Source: Chloroflexota bacterium (GTDB lineage: Bacteria > Chloroflexota > Dehalococcoidia > Lucifugimonadales > Lucifugimonadaceae). Taken from it: a stretch of 14,769 bases of DNA. The stretch lies in NCBI GenBank assembly GCA_030831265.1, contig JAURLM010000025.1, positions 1-14,769 on the forward strand. The letters run 5' to 3'. Positions 8,164 to 14,769 of this stretch are shown piece by piece. The stretch's first letter is position 1, and each line of letters starts with the position of its first letter. The notes beneath the pieces were generated by a model that saw only the letters and a list, made by a program, of their open reading frames with translations, was not told where the DNA came from and searched no databases. The translations under genes and the position numbers were made by a program.

Positions 8164-8208
8164 CGCCTCCGGGTGGATGGCCCCATCCACAATTCTCCCC
8201 GGTAGGCG
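8164..8208 (+). other. Long imperfect hairpin between pdxT and the GNAT-like gene
   Basis: Nested complementary arms are visible: CGCCT 8164-8168 with AGGCG 8204-8208; CCGGG 8169-8173 with CCCGG 8198-8202 (T8203 bulged); and an inner GTGGAT 8173-8178 with ATCCAC 8185-8190. That is about 15 base pairs in a 45-nt element. It ends roughly 10 nt before the ribosome site at 8219-8224. No T-run follows, so a simple terminator is unlikely; a leader structure controlling the next gene, or a processing or stability element for pdxST mRNA, are options. Confidence 0.6.
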
Positions 8209-8229
8209 TATGGTAGTTGGAGAATCCTG

Positions 8230-9174
8230 ATGATCAGGCACCTCCATCCAACCGATACGCCTTCGCTCCTGCAATTCAAGCAAGCAGCTGGGGCAGATGA
8301 AGTATTCACACTGGGCCAGGCGCTCAGCGGTGGGTGGCATACGTTCCCTCTTATGAAGTACACCAGCATCGCCCTGTCGCCTCGCGCAAGGCAGGGGTGC
8401 TGGGTAAAGACACGCCTTGCGAGAGTTCAGGCTGTATTGCGAGCCGGACAGCGATCCGGTCCGCTTGCATGGGAACTATCCGATATGTTCCTCGCGAAAA
8501 ACCACCGATCCGTGGCTGGAGAAGTGCTTGAGCAACTCAGCTTTCCGGCAGGTGCATCAGGTGCTCGAAGAATCTTTCTGCGTCTGCCCGTCGGAAGCGA
8601 AATGTTCGACATAGCTCGCTCTGCCGGATATCAACCTGCGTACACGGAAAATGTATTTCGGGCCGAATCAGCAAACGACATACTGTTGCGTGCAGGAACA
8701 GCTGCCGATGGCCTGACGTTAACACAGGCATCAGAAGATGATAGGCCGGACATGTATCGGCTGTACTGTGCCACCGTGCCGATAGAGACCCGTTCTAGGA
8801 TCGGTCAGACAATGGATGAATGGGTGGCGTCTCGTGAGCGCGTCGGGAGAAAAAGAAGGGAACTGGTCGTTTCGTCGGGAGATTCTCGCCAGTTGATGGC
8901 CAGCGTCCAAACATCGGATACTGCCGCTGGAAGGTATTTTTCGGTTACCTGCAGGAACGATTCCTCCTGTGGATATGAAAGCCTGATTGCAGTTGGTGTT
9001 GGCCAGGCAGGTGATAAGCCTGTTGCGACACTTGTTCCTTCCTACGATGTTCGTCAGGCAGAGATGTTACAGGGACTTGGGTTTACGCTGGATGCGTCAT
9101 ACGATGTAATGGTGAAAACGCTGGCTGTTCCCGTGGTGAAGACGGTACCCGGCCTTGTAACCGCCGGGCCATGA
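8230..9174 (+). CDS. GNAT-like (putative acetyltransferase fold) protein, two domains
   Basis: The 314-residue protein appears to hold two related domains. Residues 1-145 start with IRHLHPTDTPSLLQF, typical of a GNAT beta1-alpha1, and end with a segment like a GNAT C-terminus (RRIFLRLPVGSEMFDIARSA, 113-132, then GYQPAYTENVF). Residues 163-305 end similarly (QAEMLQGLGFTLDASYDVMV, 276-295). I cannot find the Q/R-x-x-G-x-G/A acetyl-CoA pyrophosphate loop in either half, so catalytic activity is doubtful. No signal peptide or membrane segment is seen. GGAGAA at 8219-8224, 5 nt before the ATG, supports the start. Function is unassigned; the GNAT call rests on pattern memory only. Confidence 0.5.
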   Translation: MIRHLHPTDTPSLLQFKQAAGADEVFTLGQALSGGWHTFPLMKYTSIALSPRARQGCWVKTRLARVQAVLRAGQRSGPLAWELSDMFLAKNHRSVAGEVLEQLSFPAGASGARRIFLRLPVGSEMFDIARSAGYQPAYTENVFRAESANDILLRAGTAADGLTLTQASEDDRPDMYRLYCATVPIETRSRIGQTMDEWVASRERVGRKRRELVVSSGDSRQLMASVQTSDTAAGRYFSVTCRNDSSCGYESLIAVGVGQAGDKPVATLVPSYDVRQAEMLQGLGFTLDASYDVMVKTLAVPVVKTVPGLVTAGP

Positions 9175-9179
9175 AACAT

Positions 9180-9208
9180 TTGACCCATAACTACCGTACC
9201 GATAAACA
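9180..9208 (+). promoter_or_regulatory. Possible promoter of the R3H ATPase gene
   Basis: TTGACC (9180-9185, 5 of 6 to the -35 consensus) and TAAACA (9203-9208, weak -10) are separated by 17 nt, in the 79-nt gap after the GNAT-like gene. The weak -10 keeps the confidence low. Confidence 0.35.
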
Positions 9209-9313
9209 AGCAAACGAACGATTGATGGAGGCCCCCGACGGGGTACTGCATAACTGGTAGGACCAAACGAACAAATAGTCGATGACCTGGATGCCTTCAT
9301 AGGCGTATTTCCT

Positions 9314-10963
9314 GTGCGCGTTGCCAAAGCTCTGCGCTCAACGCCTGACGTCGGCTCACTCATCGAGGTAGTCCTTGACCTTGGCCGCTCTCCTGAAGCG
9401 CGCTTCCCATCCGGGTACATTAGTCTCGGTGAAGAGGAAGTCACGCAGGTTGAGATCAACCACGTTGTAGATAACGTCGGCCATTTTGGAGACGACAACC
9501 GTGCAGGCATAGAGCGTACCCTGCACCGTATTTCGGTGATCCGAAATCGGGCCGGCGAGCCGGTAGGCCTGACATGCAGGGTTGGTCGCGCCGTGTTCGG
9601 CAGCGTCCGGCTTATTCACGACCTTGTCGAGTCAGGCCAGAGTGTTTTGCTCCTGGGGCGACCGGGAGTTGGCAAGACGACCATGCTGCGCGAAGTAGCT
9701 CGTGTCCTTGCCGACGACCACGATAAACGGGTTGTCATAGTCGACACGTCAAATGAGATTGCAGGTGATGGTGACGTGCCGCACCCGGCCATCGGCCATG
9801 CACGCCGGATGCAGGTTTCGAACACTACACTTCAGCACCGCGTGATGATTGAGGCCGTCGAAAACCACACTCCCGAAGTCATCGTGATTGACGAGATGGG
9901 CACGGAGCTTGAAGCTCTTGCCGCGCGCACTATCGCTGAACGCGGTGTACAACTCGTCGCCACGGCCCACGGCAACACACTTGCGAACCTCGTTAGCAAT
10001 CCCACCCTTTCCGACCTCGCAGGTGGCACGCAAACTGTCACCCTTGGAGACATCGAAGCTCGCCGTCGACGCACCCAGAAGACGGTGCTTGAACGCAGCC
10101 ATGACCCCACATTTAACATCGTCGTAGAGATACGTGACCGAAACCAGGTTGGCGTCATCCACAATGTTGGAACTGCTGTCGACCGGATGCTGCGCGGAAT
10201 AGGCGTGCCGATAGAAGTTCGAACGCTGCTACCGGATGGAACCATTGAGACCCGGGTTGAAGAAAACCAGGAAATGGACAATGAGTTCCAGACCGCTGGG
10301 TTCGAGGTCGATGATGTGCGAAAGGGACGACGTCACCTGAGACGGGGAGAATCGTCGCCGAATTCTGAGGTTGCTCCGCCTGCATCCTACGAAGCACCGC
10401 CACCACCACAACTGCTGGATACACTGACTCCTGAACCTGCTCCCGTGCGCATACACCCGTTTGGCGTGCCGCGTACGATGATCGCTACCCTTTCAGAAGA
10501 GATTGGTGCGCCGGTTCGCGTGGTGGATAATGCCACCGAAGCCGACATCTTCGTCACTACCAAATCTCACTACAACCGCAGGCCAACGGTTATTCGACGA
10601 GCAGAGCGTGAAGGGCTTCCCGTTTACGTTTTGCGTCGGGCGACTGCCGAGCAGGTTGAGCAATTCTTGCGTCGATTCAGCGGGAACGAAGAACCGGTTG
10701 GTACGTCTGATCGCCCGGTTTCCCCTCGGAACGGCTATTCCAACGGGTCAAACGGAGATGGCCAGAGTGTTCAGGCTGCGTTGCAGGAAGCCGAAGAGGC
10801 TGTTGAGCAGGTTATTTCCGGGGTACGGCAGGTAGCACTGAATCCGCAGACGGCGTACATCCGCCGCTTGCAGCACGGGTTGGCCGCGCGTAATAACCTC
10901 GGCTCAGCCAGCATGGGCAGAGAGCCGGTACGTCGCGTGGTGATTCGCCGCAGGTCTCGCTAA
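9314..10963 (+). CDS. SpoIIIAA/Ycf45-like AAA ATPase with C-terminal R3H domain
   Basis: From the first canonical start (GTG 9314) the protein has 549 residues. An N-terminal region (1-105) leads into a RecA/AAA ATPase: Walker A GRPGVGKTT (115-123), VDTSNEIAGDGD (143-154), Walker B VIVIDE (189-194) and the TAHGNT motif (217-222). Then come a Pro-rich linker (about 340-380), a small alpha/beta domain (about 381-455), a low-complexity linker, and an R3H single-stranded nucleic-acid-binding domain (about 508-545) with R517-x3-H521 and GREPVRRVVI. Related proteins occur in cyanobacteria, plastids and Chloroflexota; their role is poorly defined. Family-like sequence (VDDLDAFIGVFPVRVAKAL) continues upstream in frame to about 9254, so the true start is probably earlier, yet only CTG/ATA codons are available after the stop at 9251-9253. 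Confidence 0.92.
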   Translation: MRVAKALRSTPDVGSLIEVVLDLGRSPEARFPSGYISLGEEEVTQVEINHVVDNVGHFGDDNRAGIERTLHRISVIRNRAGEPVGLTCRVGRAVFGSVRLIHDLVESGQSVLLLGRPGVGKTTMLREVARVLADDHDKRVVIVDTSNEIAGDGDVPHPAIGHARRMQVSNTTLQHRVMIEAVENHTPEVIVIDEMGTELEALAARTIAERGVQLVATAHGNTLANLVSNPTLSDLAGGTQTVTLGDIEARRRRTQKTVLERSHDPTFNIVVEIRDRNQVGVIHNVGTAVDRMLRGIGVPIEVRTLLPDGTIETRVEENQEMDNEFQTAGFEVDDVRKGRRHLRRGESSPNSEVAPPASYEAPPPPQLLDTLTPEPAPVRIHPFGVPRTMIATLSEEIGAPVRVVDNATEADIFVTTKSHYNRRPTVIRRAEREGLPVYVLRRATAEQVEQFLRRFSGNEEPVGTSDRPVSPRNGYSNGSNGDGQSVQAALQEAEEAVEQVISGVRQVALNPQTAYIRRLQHGLAARNNLGSASMGREPVRRVVIRRRSR

Positions 10964-11040
10964 CCAGCCTTCGGTATCGCGGAGATGGTAGGTGCGCCGC
11001 TGGCGCTCAGGCTCTGACGCGGTTAGCCTTTGCGGTATCG
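10961..11040 (+). other. Structured intergenic element with nested stems and a short direct repeat
   Basis: In the 207-nt gap before tmk, three nested complementary pairs occur: TAACC 10961-10965 with GGTTA 11021-11025, AGCCT 10966-10970 with AGGCT 11009-11013, and GCGCC 10994-10998 with GGCGC 11002-11006. The first arm includes the ATPase stop codon. AGCCTTCGGTATCG (10966-10979) recurs as AGCCTT-TG-CGGTATCG at 11025-11040, a direct repeat differing by a 2-nt insertion. No T-run follows. I see nothing else in 11041-11170. Confidence 0.4.
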
Positions 11041-11170
11041 ACACTCTGTCCACTGTACGGATTGTGCTGCTTTGAGTTCCCCGAACCAGAACTGTCACGC
11101 AACCGGTCAACACGTCACAGGTGCCGCACTGATGTTGCCCGGTACTCCACCGCCGGTTGTGAAGAAAGAC

Positions 11171-11896
11171 ATGCGACTCAATAAAGGGCTGTTCATTACG
11201 TTTGAAGGCGGCGAAGGAGTTGGCAAGACAACTCAGGTCGCTCGTCTTGTAGAACGCATTGCAGCCACCGGGTTGAACGTGAAAAACGCCCGCGAACCGG
11301 GTGCGACTCCCCTTGGTGAAGAGATACGTGCGTGGGTCAAGGGCGAAGCCGGTACGACTCCAACTGCTGAACTACTGCTGTTCGCAGCGGCCCGTGCCCA
11401 GCTTGTAGCTGACTTTCTCAAGCCGAATCTTTCGCGCGGCGGCATCATTGTGCTGGACAGGTATGTCGACTCCACCGTGGCATACCAGGGATACGGCCGA
11501 GGTCTGGATATTGAACAGATAGATGCCGTTAACCGCGTCGCCACCGGTGGGTTGATGCCGGAGTTGACGATTTTGCTAGATGCAGAGCCTTCAACCGGAC
11601 TGGGCAGGGTGGACGCTGCACCAACTCTGTTTGAGGCCTCAGGTAATGTTCCCTCCGGTAAGCGGCTTGATCCGGAAAATGAACGCCGGTTTGAGCGCGA
11701 ACCGATTACGTTTCACGAAAAAGTACGGAACGGGTATCAGGAACTTGCGAAGGAAGGCGGTCGCTGGTGCGTGATACGCGCCGACCAGCCTGCTCATCGT
11801 GTCGCAGACGCCATCTGGAAGCGTGTCCGGCCGTTGTTGATTCAGCGCGGTGTCGATTCTGAACTGCTGTATCGCAAACAGGCGAAACATTCCTGA
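11171..11896 (+). CDS. tmk: Thymidylate kinase
   Basis: Tmk phosphorylates dTMP to dTDP with ATP, an essential step to dTTP. From ATG 11171 the protein has 241 residues: P-loop GGEGVGKTT (13-21), REPGATPLGEEIR (41-53), the DRY motif (96-98, DRYVDSTVAYQG) and a final FHEKVRNGYQELA helix (181-193). Most bacterial Tmk proteins have about 205-215 residues; the excess lies in the LID region (about 145-176), where about 20 extra residues precede the RRFERE segment. The frame stays open upstream to 11030 and ATG 11132 is also possible, but Tmk homology starts right after 11171, so I chose that start despite a weak ribosome site (GAAGAAAG). Its end is 12 nt from the convergent serine hydrolase gene, with no visible terminator. 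Confidence 0.95.
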   Translation: MRLNKGLFITFEGGEGVGKTTQVARLVERIAATGLNVKNAREPGATPLGEEIRAWVKGEAGTTPTAELLLFAAARAQLVADFLKPNLSRGGIIVLDRYVDSTVAYQGYGRGLDIEQIDAVNRVATGGLMPELTILLDAEPSTGLGRVDAAPTLFEASGNVPSGKRLDPENERRFEREPITFHEKVRNGYQELAKEGGRWCVIRADQPAHRVADAIWKRVRPLLIQRGVDSELLYRKQAKHS

Positions 11897-11908
11897 CTCC
11901 AGCCGTGT

Positions 11909-13006
11909 TCAGGCAAGCCCCAGGTCCTCGTAAATCGCCGCTGTGACTGCGCGCAGCCTTCGGTCGCTCCTCAACTCACCCGGCATCCCGTTAAAGACAG
12001 CCGCTATAGCGAGTTGATGTTCTGGGTCTGCAAATGCGAACGACGACTCCCGGCCGCCATGTCCGAACGTGCGAGCAGATGCGTGCGGTCCGTATCCATA
12101 TGGCGCGGCTGGCCCATTGATCTTGTTGTCCAGCATGGCGCCAAGACCCCAGTCCATCACGTAGCCAAACGTCTCGTCCTTCATGCCGGTTCGTTGAGGT
12201 GATGTGAGTTCTGCTACGAGTGAAGGTTCAAGCAGCTTCACTCTCTCCAACTCGCCATAACCAAGCAACATGCGATAGAACCGCACCATGTCAGACGCCG
12301 TACTGCGCAAACCTCCGCCGGGACGCACAAACCGGGACGTCGCTTCAACTGAAAAGCGCGGATCAGGAGTTATCTCATCAGCTTTTGACTGATGCATGAC
12401 CGCTAGTCTGTTGCCAAGCCGACTCGCTTCCTGTTGCGTGATGGTGAAAAATGAAGACTCCATGCCGAGCGGCGCAAGTATCTGTTCGCCGGTGAAAATG
12501 TCGTAGGGAACATCGCTCAATCGCCGAACAATCTCGCCCAGCACGTGCCATCCGCTTGTCGGGTGATACCCGGCTTTTTTCCCCGGCTCCCAGTCCCGCT
12601 CCAGTCTCGCCGCTGCGATTATCTGTAATACATCTTCGTGCTGATCAGCAGTGTCCGCAATTTCGGCTGTGCGGATGCCCGCCGTGTGAGTGAGGATATG
12701 GCGAGTCGTGATGCTCTCTTTGCCGCCTTGCGCGAACTCCGGCCAGTACGTGGCGACCGGTTCGTCATAGTCCAGCAGTCCGTCCTGTTTGAGCAATGAG
12801 ACGGCGACAGCGGCGATCGGCTTTCCTGATGAAAACCAGAGATTTATCGAGTCCGGCTGCATGAGAATATCGTGTGCCGCGTGTCCCGCCGCGGAGTTTG
12901 TGACCAGTACGCCATCATGCCAGACGCAAAGCTGCGCGCCGGGATTCCAGTGCAGGTGGATTCCCGTCTGAATGGCTTCAGTTGTTTTTGGCAGGACATC
13001 CGCCAT
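11909..13006 (-). CDS. Serine beta-lactamase-family hydrolase (class C-like/esterase type)
   Basis: The 365-residue protein has the penicillin-recognising fold (PF00144). SSGK gives the S-x-x-K motif (Ser59, Lys62); Tyr147 in GYHPTSGWHVLGE takes the place of the Y-x-N tyrosine; and FGHGGRESS (314-322) supplies the HGG that replaces KTG. HILTHTAGI (103-111) is another family hallmark. Members include esterases, D-aminopeptidases, transesterases and beta-lactamases; the HGG form and lack of a signal peptide favour a cytoplasmic esterase or peptidase over an antibiotic-resistance enzyme. The best Shine-Dalgarno, GGAGG (minus strand, 13031-13027), is 20 nt from the ATG at 13006 but 8 nt from an in-frame CTG at 13018, which would add four residues. 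Confidence 0.9.
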   Translation of the reverse strand: MADVLPKTTEAIQTGIHLHWNPGAQLCVWHDGVLVTNSAAGHAAHDILMQPDSINLWFSSGKPIAAVAVSLLKQDGLLDYDEPVATYWPEFAQGGKESITTRHILTHTAGIRTAEIADTADQHEDVLQIIAAARLERDWEPGKKAGYHPTSGWHVLGEIVRRLSDVPYDIFTGEQILAPLGMESSFFTITQQEASRLGNRLAVMHQSKADEITPDPRFSVEATSRFVRPGGGLRSTASDMVRFYRMLLGYGELERVKLLEPSLVAELTSPQRTGMKDETFGYVMDWGLGAMLDNKINGPAAPYGYGPHASARTFGHGGRESSFAFADPEHQLAIAAVFNGMPGELRSDRRLRAVTAAIYEDLGLA

Positions 13007-13130
13007 GTTGTCAGCCAGGGCTAAATCCTCCGTGCAGTTGGTGAAGTCATCTTCTTAACGTACCACTACGAAGATTCCCTTTGAAAACGTTCTGGCGAGT
13101 AGCAACCGGTCATTCCGTGTAGAAAGACTT

Positions 13131-13159
13131 TTGACTGTGCTTCGGTGCGCGGCTAGTCT
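13131..13159 (+). promoter_or_regulatory. Likely promoter of the aldolase gene
   Basis: TTGACT (13131-13136, 5 of 6 to consensus) and TAGTCT (13154-13159, with the key first, second and last bases of a -10) are separated by exactly 17 nt. Transcription would begin near 13166, giving a leader of about 47 nt before the ATG at 13213. It lies in the 206-nt divergent gap with the serine hydrolase gene. Confidence 0.5.
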
Positions 13160-13212
13160 TGCGCTCGCCCGTTACCAGCCAATCCAACACCAGTGCGAAG
13201 CCAGGCAAATAC

Positions 13213-13983
13213 ATGAACAAGAACACGCTCAAGGAAAAACTCAACGCAGGGAAGGCGACGCTTGGCCCGTTCGTCGGATTTCCAAGCCCTGCAATGGTCG
13301 AGACTATCGGCTGGCTGGGATTCGATTTCGTAATCATCGACTGTGAACACGGCCCAATCGACTACGAAACTGCTGAGCACATGATCCGTGCTGCCGAGCT
13401 TTCAGGTACGACAGCTATCGTACGAATTGGCCTGAACGAGCCACAGCACATCCAGCGGTACATGGAGGCAGGGGCACACGGTGTCCTGATTCCATTGGTA
13501 AACAACGCTGCGGATGCACAGAAAGTGGTGGACGCGGTCAAGTATCCGCCCATGGGCAAACGTGGCTCGTACTCAGGGCGAAGCGCACGGTTCGGCGTTG
13601 GGGCAGGGCCGGATTACTTTGCCCGTGCCAACCAGGAGACATTCGTCGGTATCCAGATAGAGACTCCTGAGGCAATCGAGAACGCCGACGCGATAATCGC
13701 CACTCCGAATGTGGACGCCGTGTTCCTTGGCCCGGGTGACCTGTCGCTCAACTTCGGCGTTCCCGGCCAGATGGAGCACGAAAAAGTGGTCAGCACCATC
13801 GAAACGCTGGTGAAGAAGATCATCGCTGCGGGCAAGCATCCCGGTACGCTGGGCAATAACCCGGATCATGCGAAATTCTGGCACGACCGTGGCGTCAACT
13901 GGCTCGTCAGCGCTACAACGCGATACTTCGTTGCCGGTGCCTCTGAATATCTCAACGGCACCAGGAAATCACTCGGCATCTAA
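13213..13983 (+). CDS. HpcH/HpaI-family class II (metal-dependent) aldolase
   Basis: The 256-residue protein fits the HpcH/HpaI family (PF03328), which splits or forms 2-keto-3-deoxy acids to give pyruvate and an aldehyde. The base His46 lies in DCEHGPIDYE, Arg71 in VRIGLNEP, and the metal ligands are Glu150 (GIQIETPEAI) and Asp176 (GPGDLS). YPPMGKRGSYSGRSARFG (111-128) matches the typical YPP-x-G-x-RG segment. Length agrees with HpaI and GarL (about 256-262). The frame is open upstream to a TTG at 13159, but homology and an AGGC site (13203-13206) before ATG 13213 favour the shorter form. The next gene, 35 nt downstream, is a beta-hydroxyacid dehydrogenase, suggesting a GarL-like role (5-keto-4-deoxyglucarate to pyruvate and tartronate semialdehyde), but the exact substrate is not shown. 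Confidence 0.92.
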   Translation: MNKNTLKEKLNAGKATLGPFVGFPSPAMVETIGWLGFDFVIIDCEHGPIDYETAEHMIRAAELSGTTAIVRIGLNEPQHIQRYMEAGAHGVLIPLVNNAADAQKVVDAVKYPPMGKRGSYSGRSARFGVGAGPDYFARANQETFVGIQIETPEAIENADAIIATPNVDAVFLGPGDLSLNFGVPGQMEHEKVVSTIETLVKKIIAAGKHPGTLGNNPDHAKFWHDRGVNWLVSATTRYFVAGASEYLNGTRKSLGI

Positions 13984-14018
13984 GAACGTCACAGCCAGTT
14001 CAAGACAGGTACATGACA

Positions 14019-14769
14019 ATGCAACAATCGGAAAAGATCGGATTCGTAGGTCTCGGCATCATGGGGCAACCCATGGCGGGACACCTGCTTCGTGCCGGGT
14101 ACGAAGTCTCCGTCTACGACCTGCGCCGGGAGTCAATGGAGATCGCTGCGGAACATGGCGCTGTGCCCTGTAGCAGCCCCGCAGAGGTCGCAAGCCTGTC
14201 CGACATAGTCATAACCATGGTTCCCGACTCTCCAGACGTCCTGGCGGTCGTTAATGGCGAAGGTGGTGTAGCTGACGGCATCCAGCATGGCTCTGTGCTG
14301 ATCGACATGAGCACTATCGACCCGGCAACCGGGCAGCAGGCCGCTGCTGCGATTCGTGAGCGTGGGGCCGAGATGCTTGATGCGCCTGTTACCGGTGGGG
14401 CGATCGGCGCACAGAACGCCACACTTTCCATCTTCATCGGCGGAAATCGGGCGATATTCGAACGTTGCCTGCCGGTTCTGGAGACACTCGGTGGTTCCGT
14501 GATGTACATGGGCAAGGGAGGCATGGGGCACACGGCCAAGCTGGCAAACCAGATACTTGGCGCGACCCAGATGATAGGCGTTGCCGAGGCGTTTGTGCTT
14601 GCGAAAAAGGCAGGACTGAACCTCAATGCTTTTTACGAAGCCGCGACGCACGGTGCGGGGGATTCCTGGCACCTGCGCACGCTTGGCCCGAAGATTATCG
14701 ACGGTAACTTCGCGCCGGGTTTCATGGCAAAGCACATGCGCAAGGACATGAGACTCGCAGCGCAGACAG
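14019..14769 (+). CDS. NAD(P)-dependent beta-hydroxyacid dehydrogenase (3-hydroxyisobutyrate dehydrogenase / tartronate semialdehyde reductase family), 3' end outside window
   Basis: About 250 residues are present before the window ends; full-length members have about 290-300. The Rossmann motif is IGFVGLGIMGQPMAGHLL (7-24). The substrate-binding motif is DAPVTGGAIGAQN (121-133), with Thr where Ser is commonest. The catalytic motif G-x-G-x-x-x-K is GKGGMGHTAKLANQ (165-178), with Lys174 and Asn177. FAPGFMAKHMRKDMRLA (231-247) matches the C-terminal helices. These enzymes interconvert 3-hydroxy acids and semialdehydes. ATG 14019 is preferred over ATG 14013 because AGGT (14007-14010) is 8 nt from it rather than 2. 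It probably forms an operon with the aldolase gene 35 nt upstream, like garL-garR. Confidence 0.92.
   Translation, partial: MQQSEKIGFVGLGIMGQPMAGHLLRAGYEVSVYDLRRESMEIAAEHGAVPCSSPAEVASLSDIVITMVPDSPDVLAVVNGEGGVADGIQHGSVLIDMSTIDPATGQQAAAAIRERGAEMLDAPVTGGAIGAQNATLSIFIGGNRAIFERCLPVLETLGGSVMYMGKGGMGHTAKLANQILGATQMIGVAEAFVLAKKAGLNLNAFYEAATHGAGDSWHLRTLGPKIIDGNFAPGFMAKHMRKDMRLAAQT

Noticed and set aside
7348..8340. Minus-strand ORF of 330 codons across the end of pdxS and all of pdxT
   Set aside because: Although long, it lies opposite the conserved PdxT frame, has no recognisable domain and its composition is that of a shadow frame.
9832..10281. Minus-strand ORF of 149 codons opposite the R3H ATPase
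   Set aside because: It is antisense to Walker-motif coding sequence, with a Ser/Arg/Thr-rich shadow translation.
13159..13212. N-terminal extension of the aldolase from TTG 13159
   Set aside because: The candidate -10 (13154-13159) overlaps it, the 18 extra residues are not family-like, and ATG 13213 gives the usual length.
14114..14735. Two overlapping minus-strand ORFs opposite the terminal dehydrogenase
   Set aside because: The plus-strand frame carries the full dehydrogenase motif set and is open to the window edge; the opposite frames show nothing recognisable.

Overview
The window looks like chromosomal DNA from an uncultured bacterium, most likely a Chloroflexota of the Dehalococcoidia/SAR202 type. 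This placement is inferred from gene content and from a 16S rRNA gene that is not followed by 23S; no database search was run. Nothing marks it as mobile: there is no transposase, integrase, phage gene or CRISPR array, and base composition looks even.

Layout. 1-579 is the 3' part of a 16S rRNA gene. 580-954 is its trailer, with several hairpins and a clear intrinsic terminator, and no 23S, 5S or tRNA. 1154-3514 encodes a membrane O-antigen ligase-like protein with a C-terminal TPR region, followed by a small cupin (3601-4029) and tRNA-Ile(GAU) (4101-4177). Two minus-strand genes follow: a phosphofructokinase homologue with unusual active-site residues (4246-5292) and an alpha/beta hydrolase (5405-6226). 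On the plus strand come pdxS-pdxT (6506-8124), encoding the two subunits of ribosome-independent (DXP-independent) pyridoxal 5'-phosphate synthase, then a GNAT-like protein (8230-9174), a SpoIIIAA/Ycf45-like AAA ATPase with an R3H domain (9314-10963, probably starting further upstream) and thymidylate kinase (11171-11896). A serine beta-lactamase-family hydrolase converges on tmk (11909-13006, minus). The window ends with an HpcH/HpaI-family aldolase (13213-13983) and the 5' part of a 3-hydroxyisobutyrate/tartronate semialdehyde reductase-family dehydrogenase.

How the genes work together. PdxS and PdxT form one enzyme and their reading frames touch or overlap. The aldolase and dehydrogenase resemble the GarL/GarR pair of sugar-acid breakdown, in which the aldolase releases a semialdehyde that the reductase converts to a hydroxyacid. 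The remaining genes look like independent housekeeping or envelope functions.

No convincing new multi-gene system is visible. The most useful leads are the PFK homologue, which lacks several phosphate- and metal-binding residues; missing canonical start codons for pdxT and the R3H ATPase; and several structured intergenic elements, the strongest at 8164-8208.
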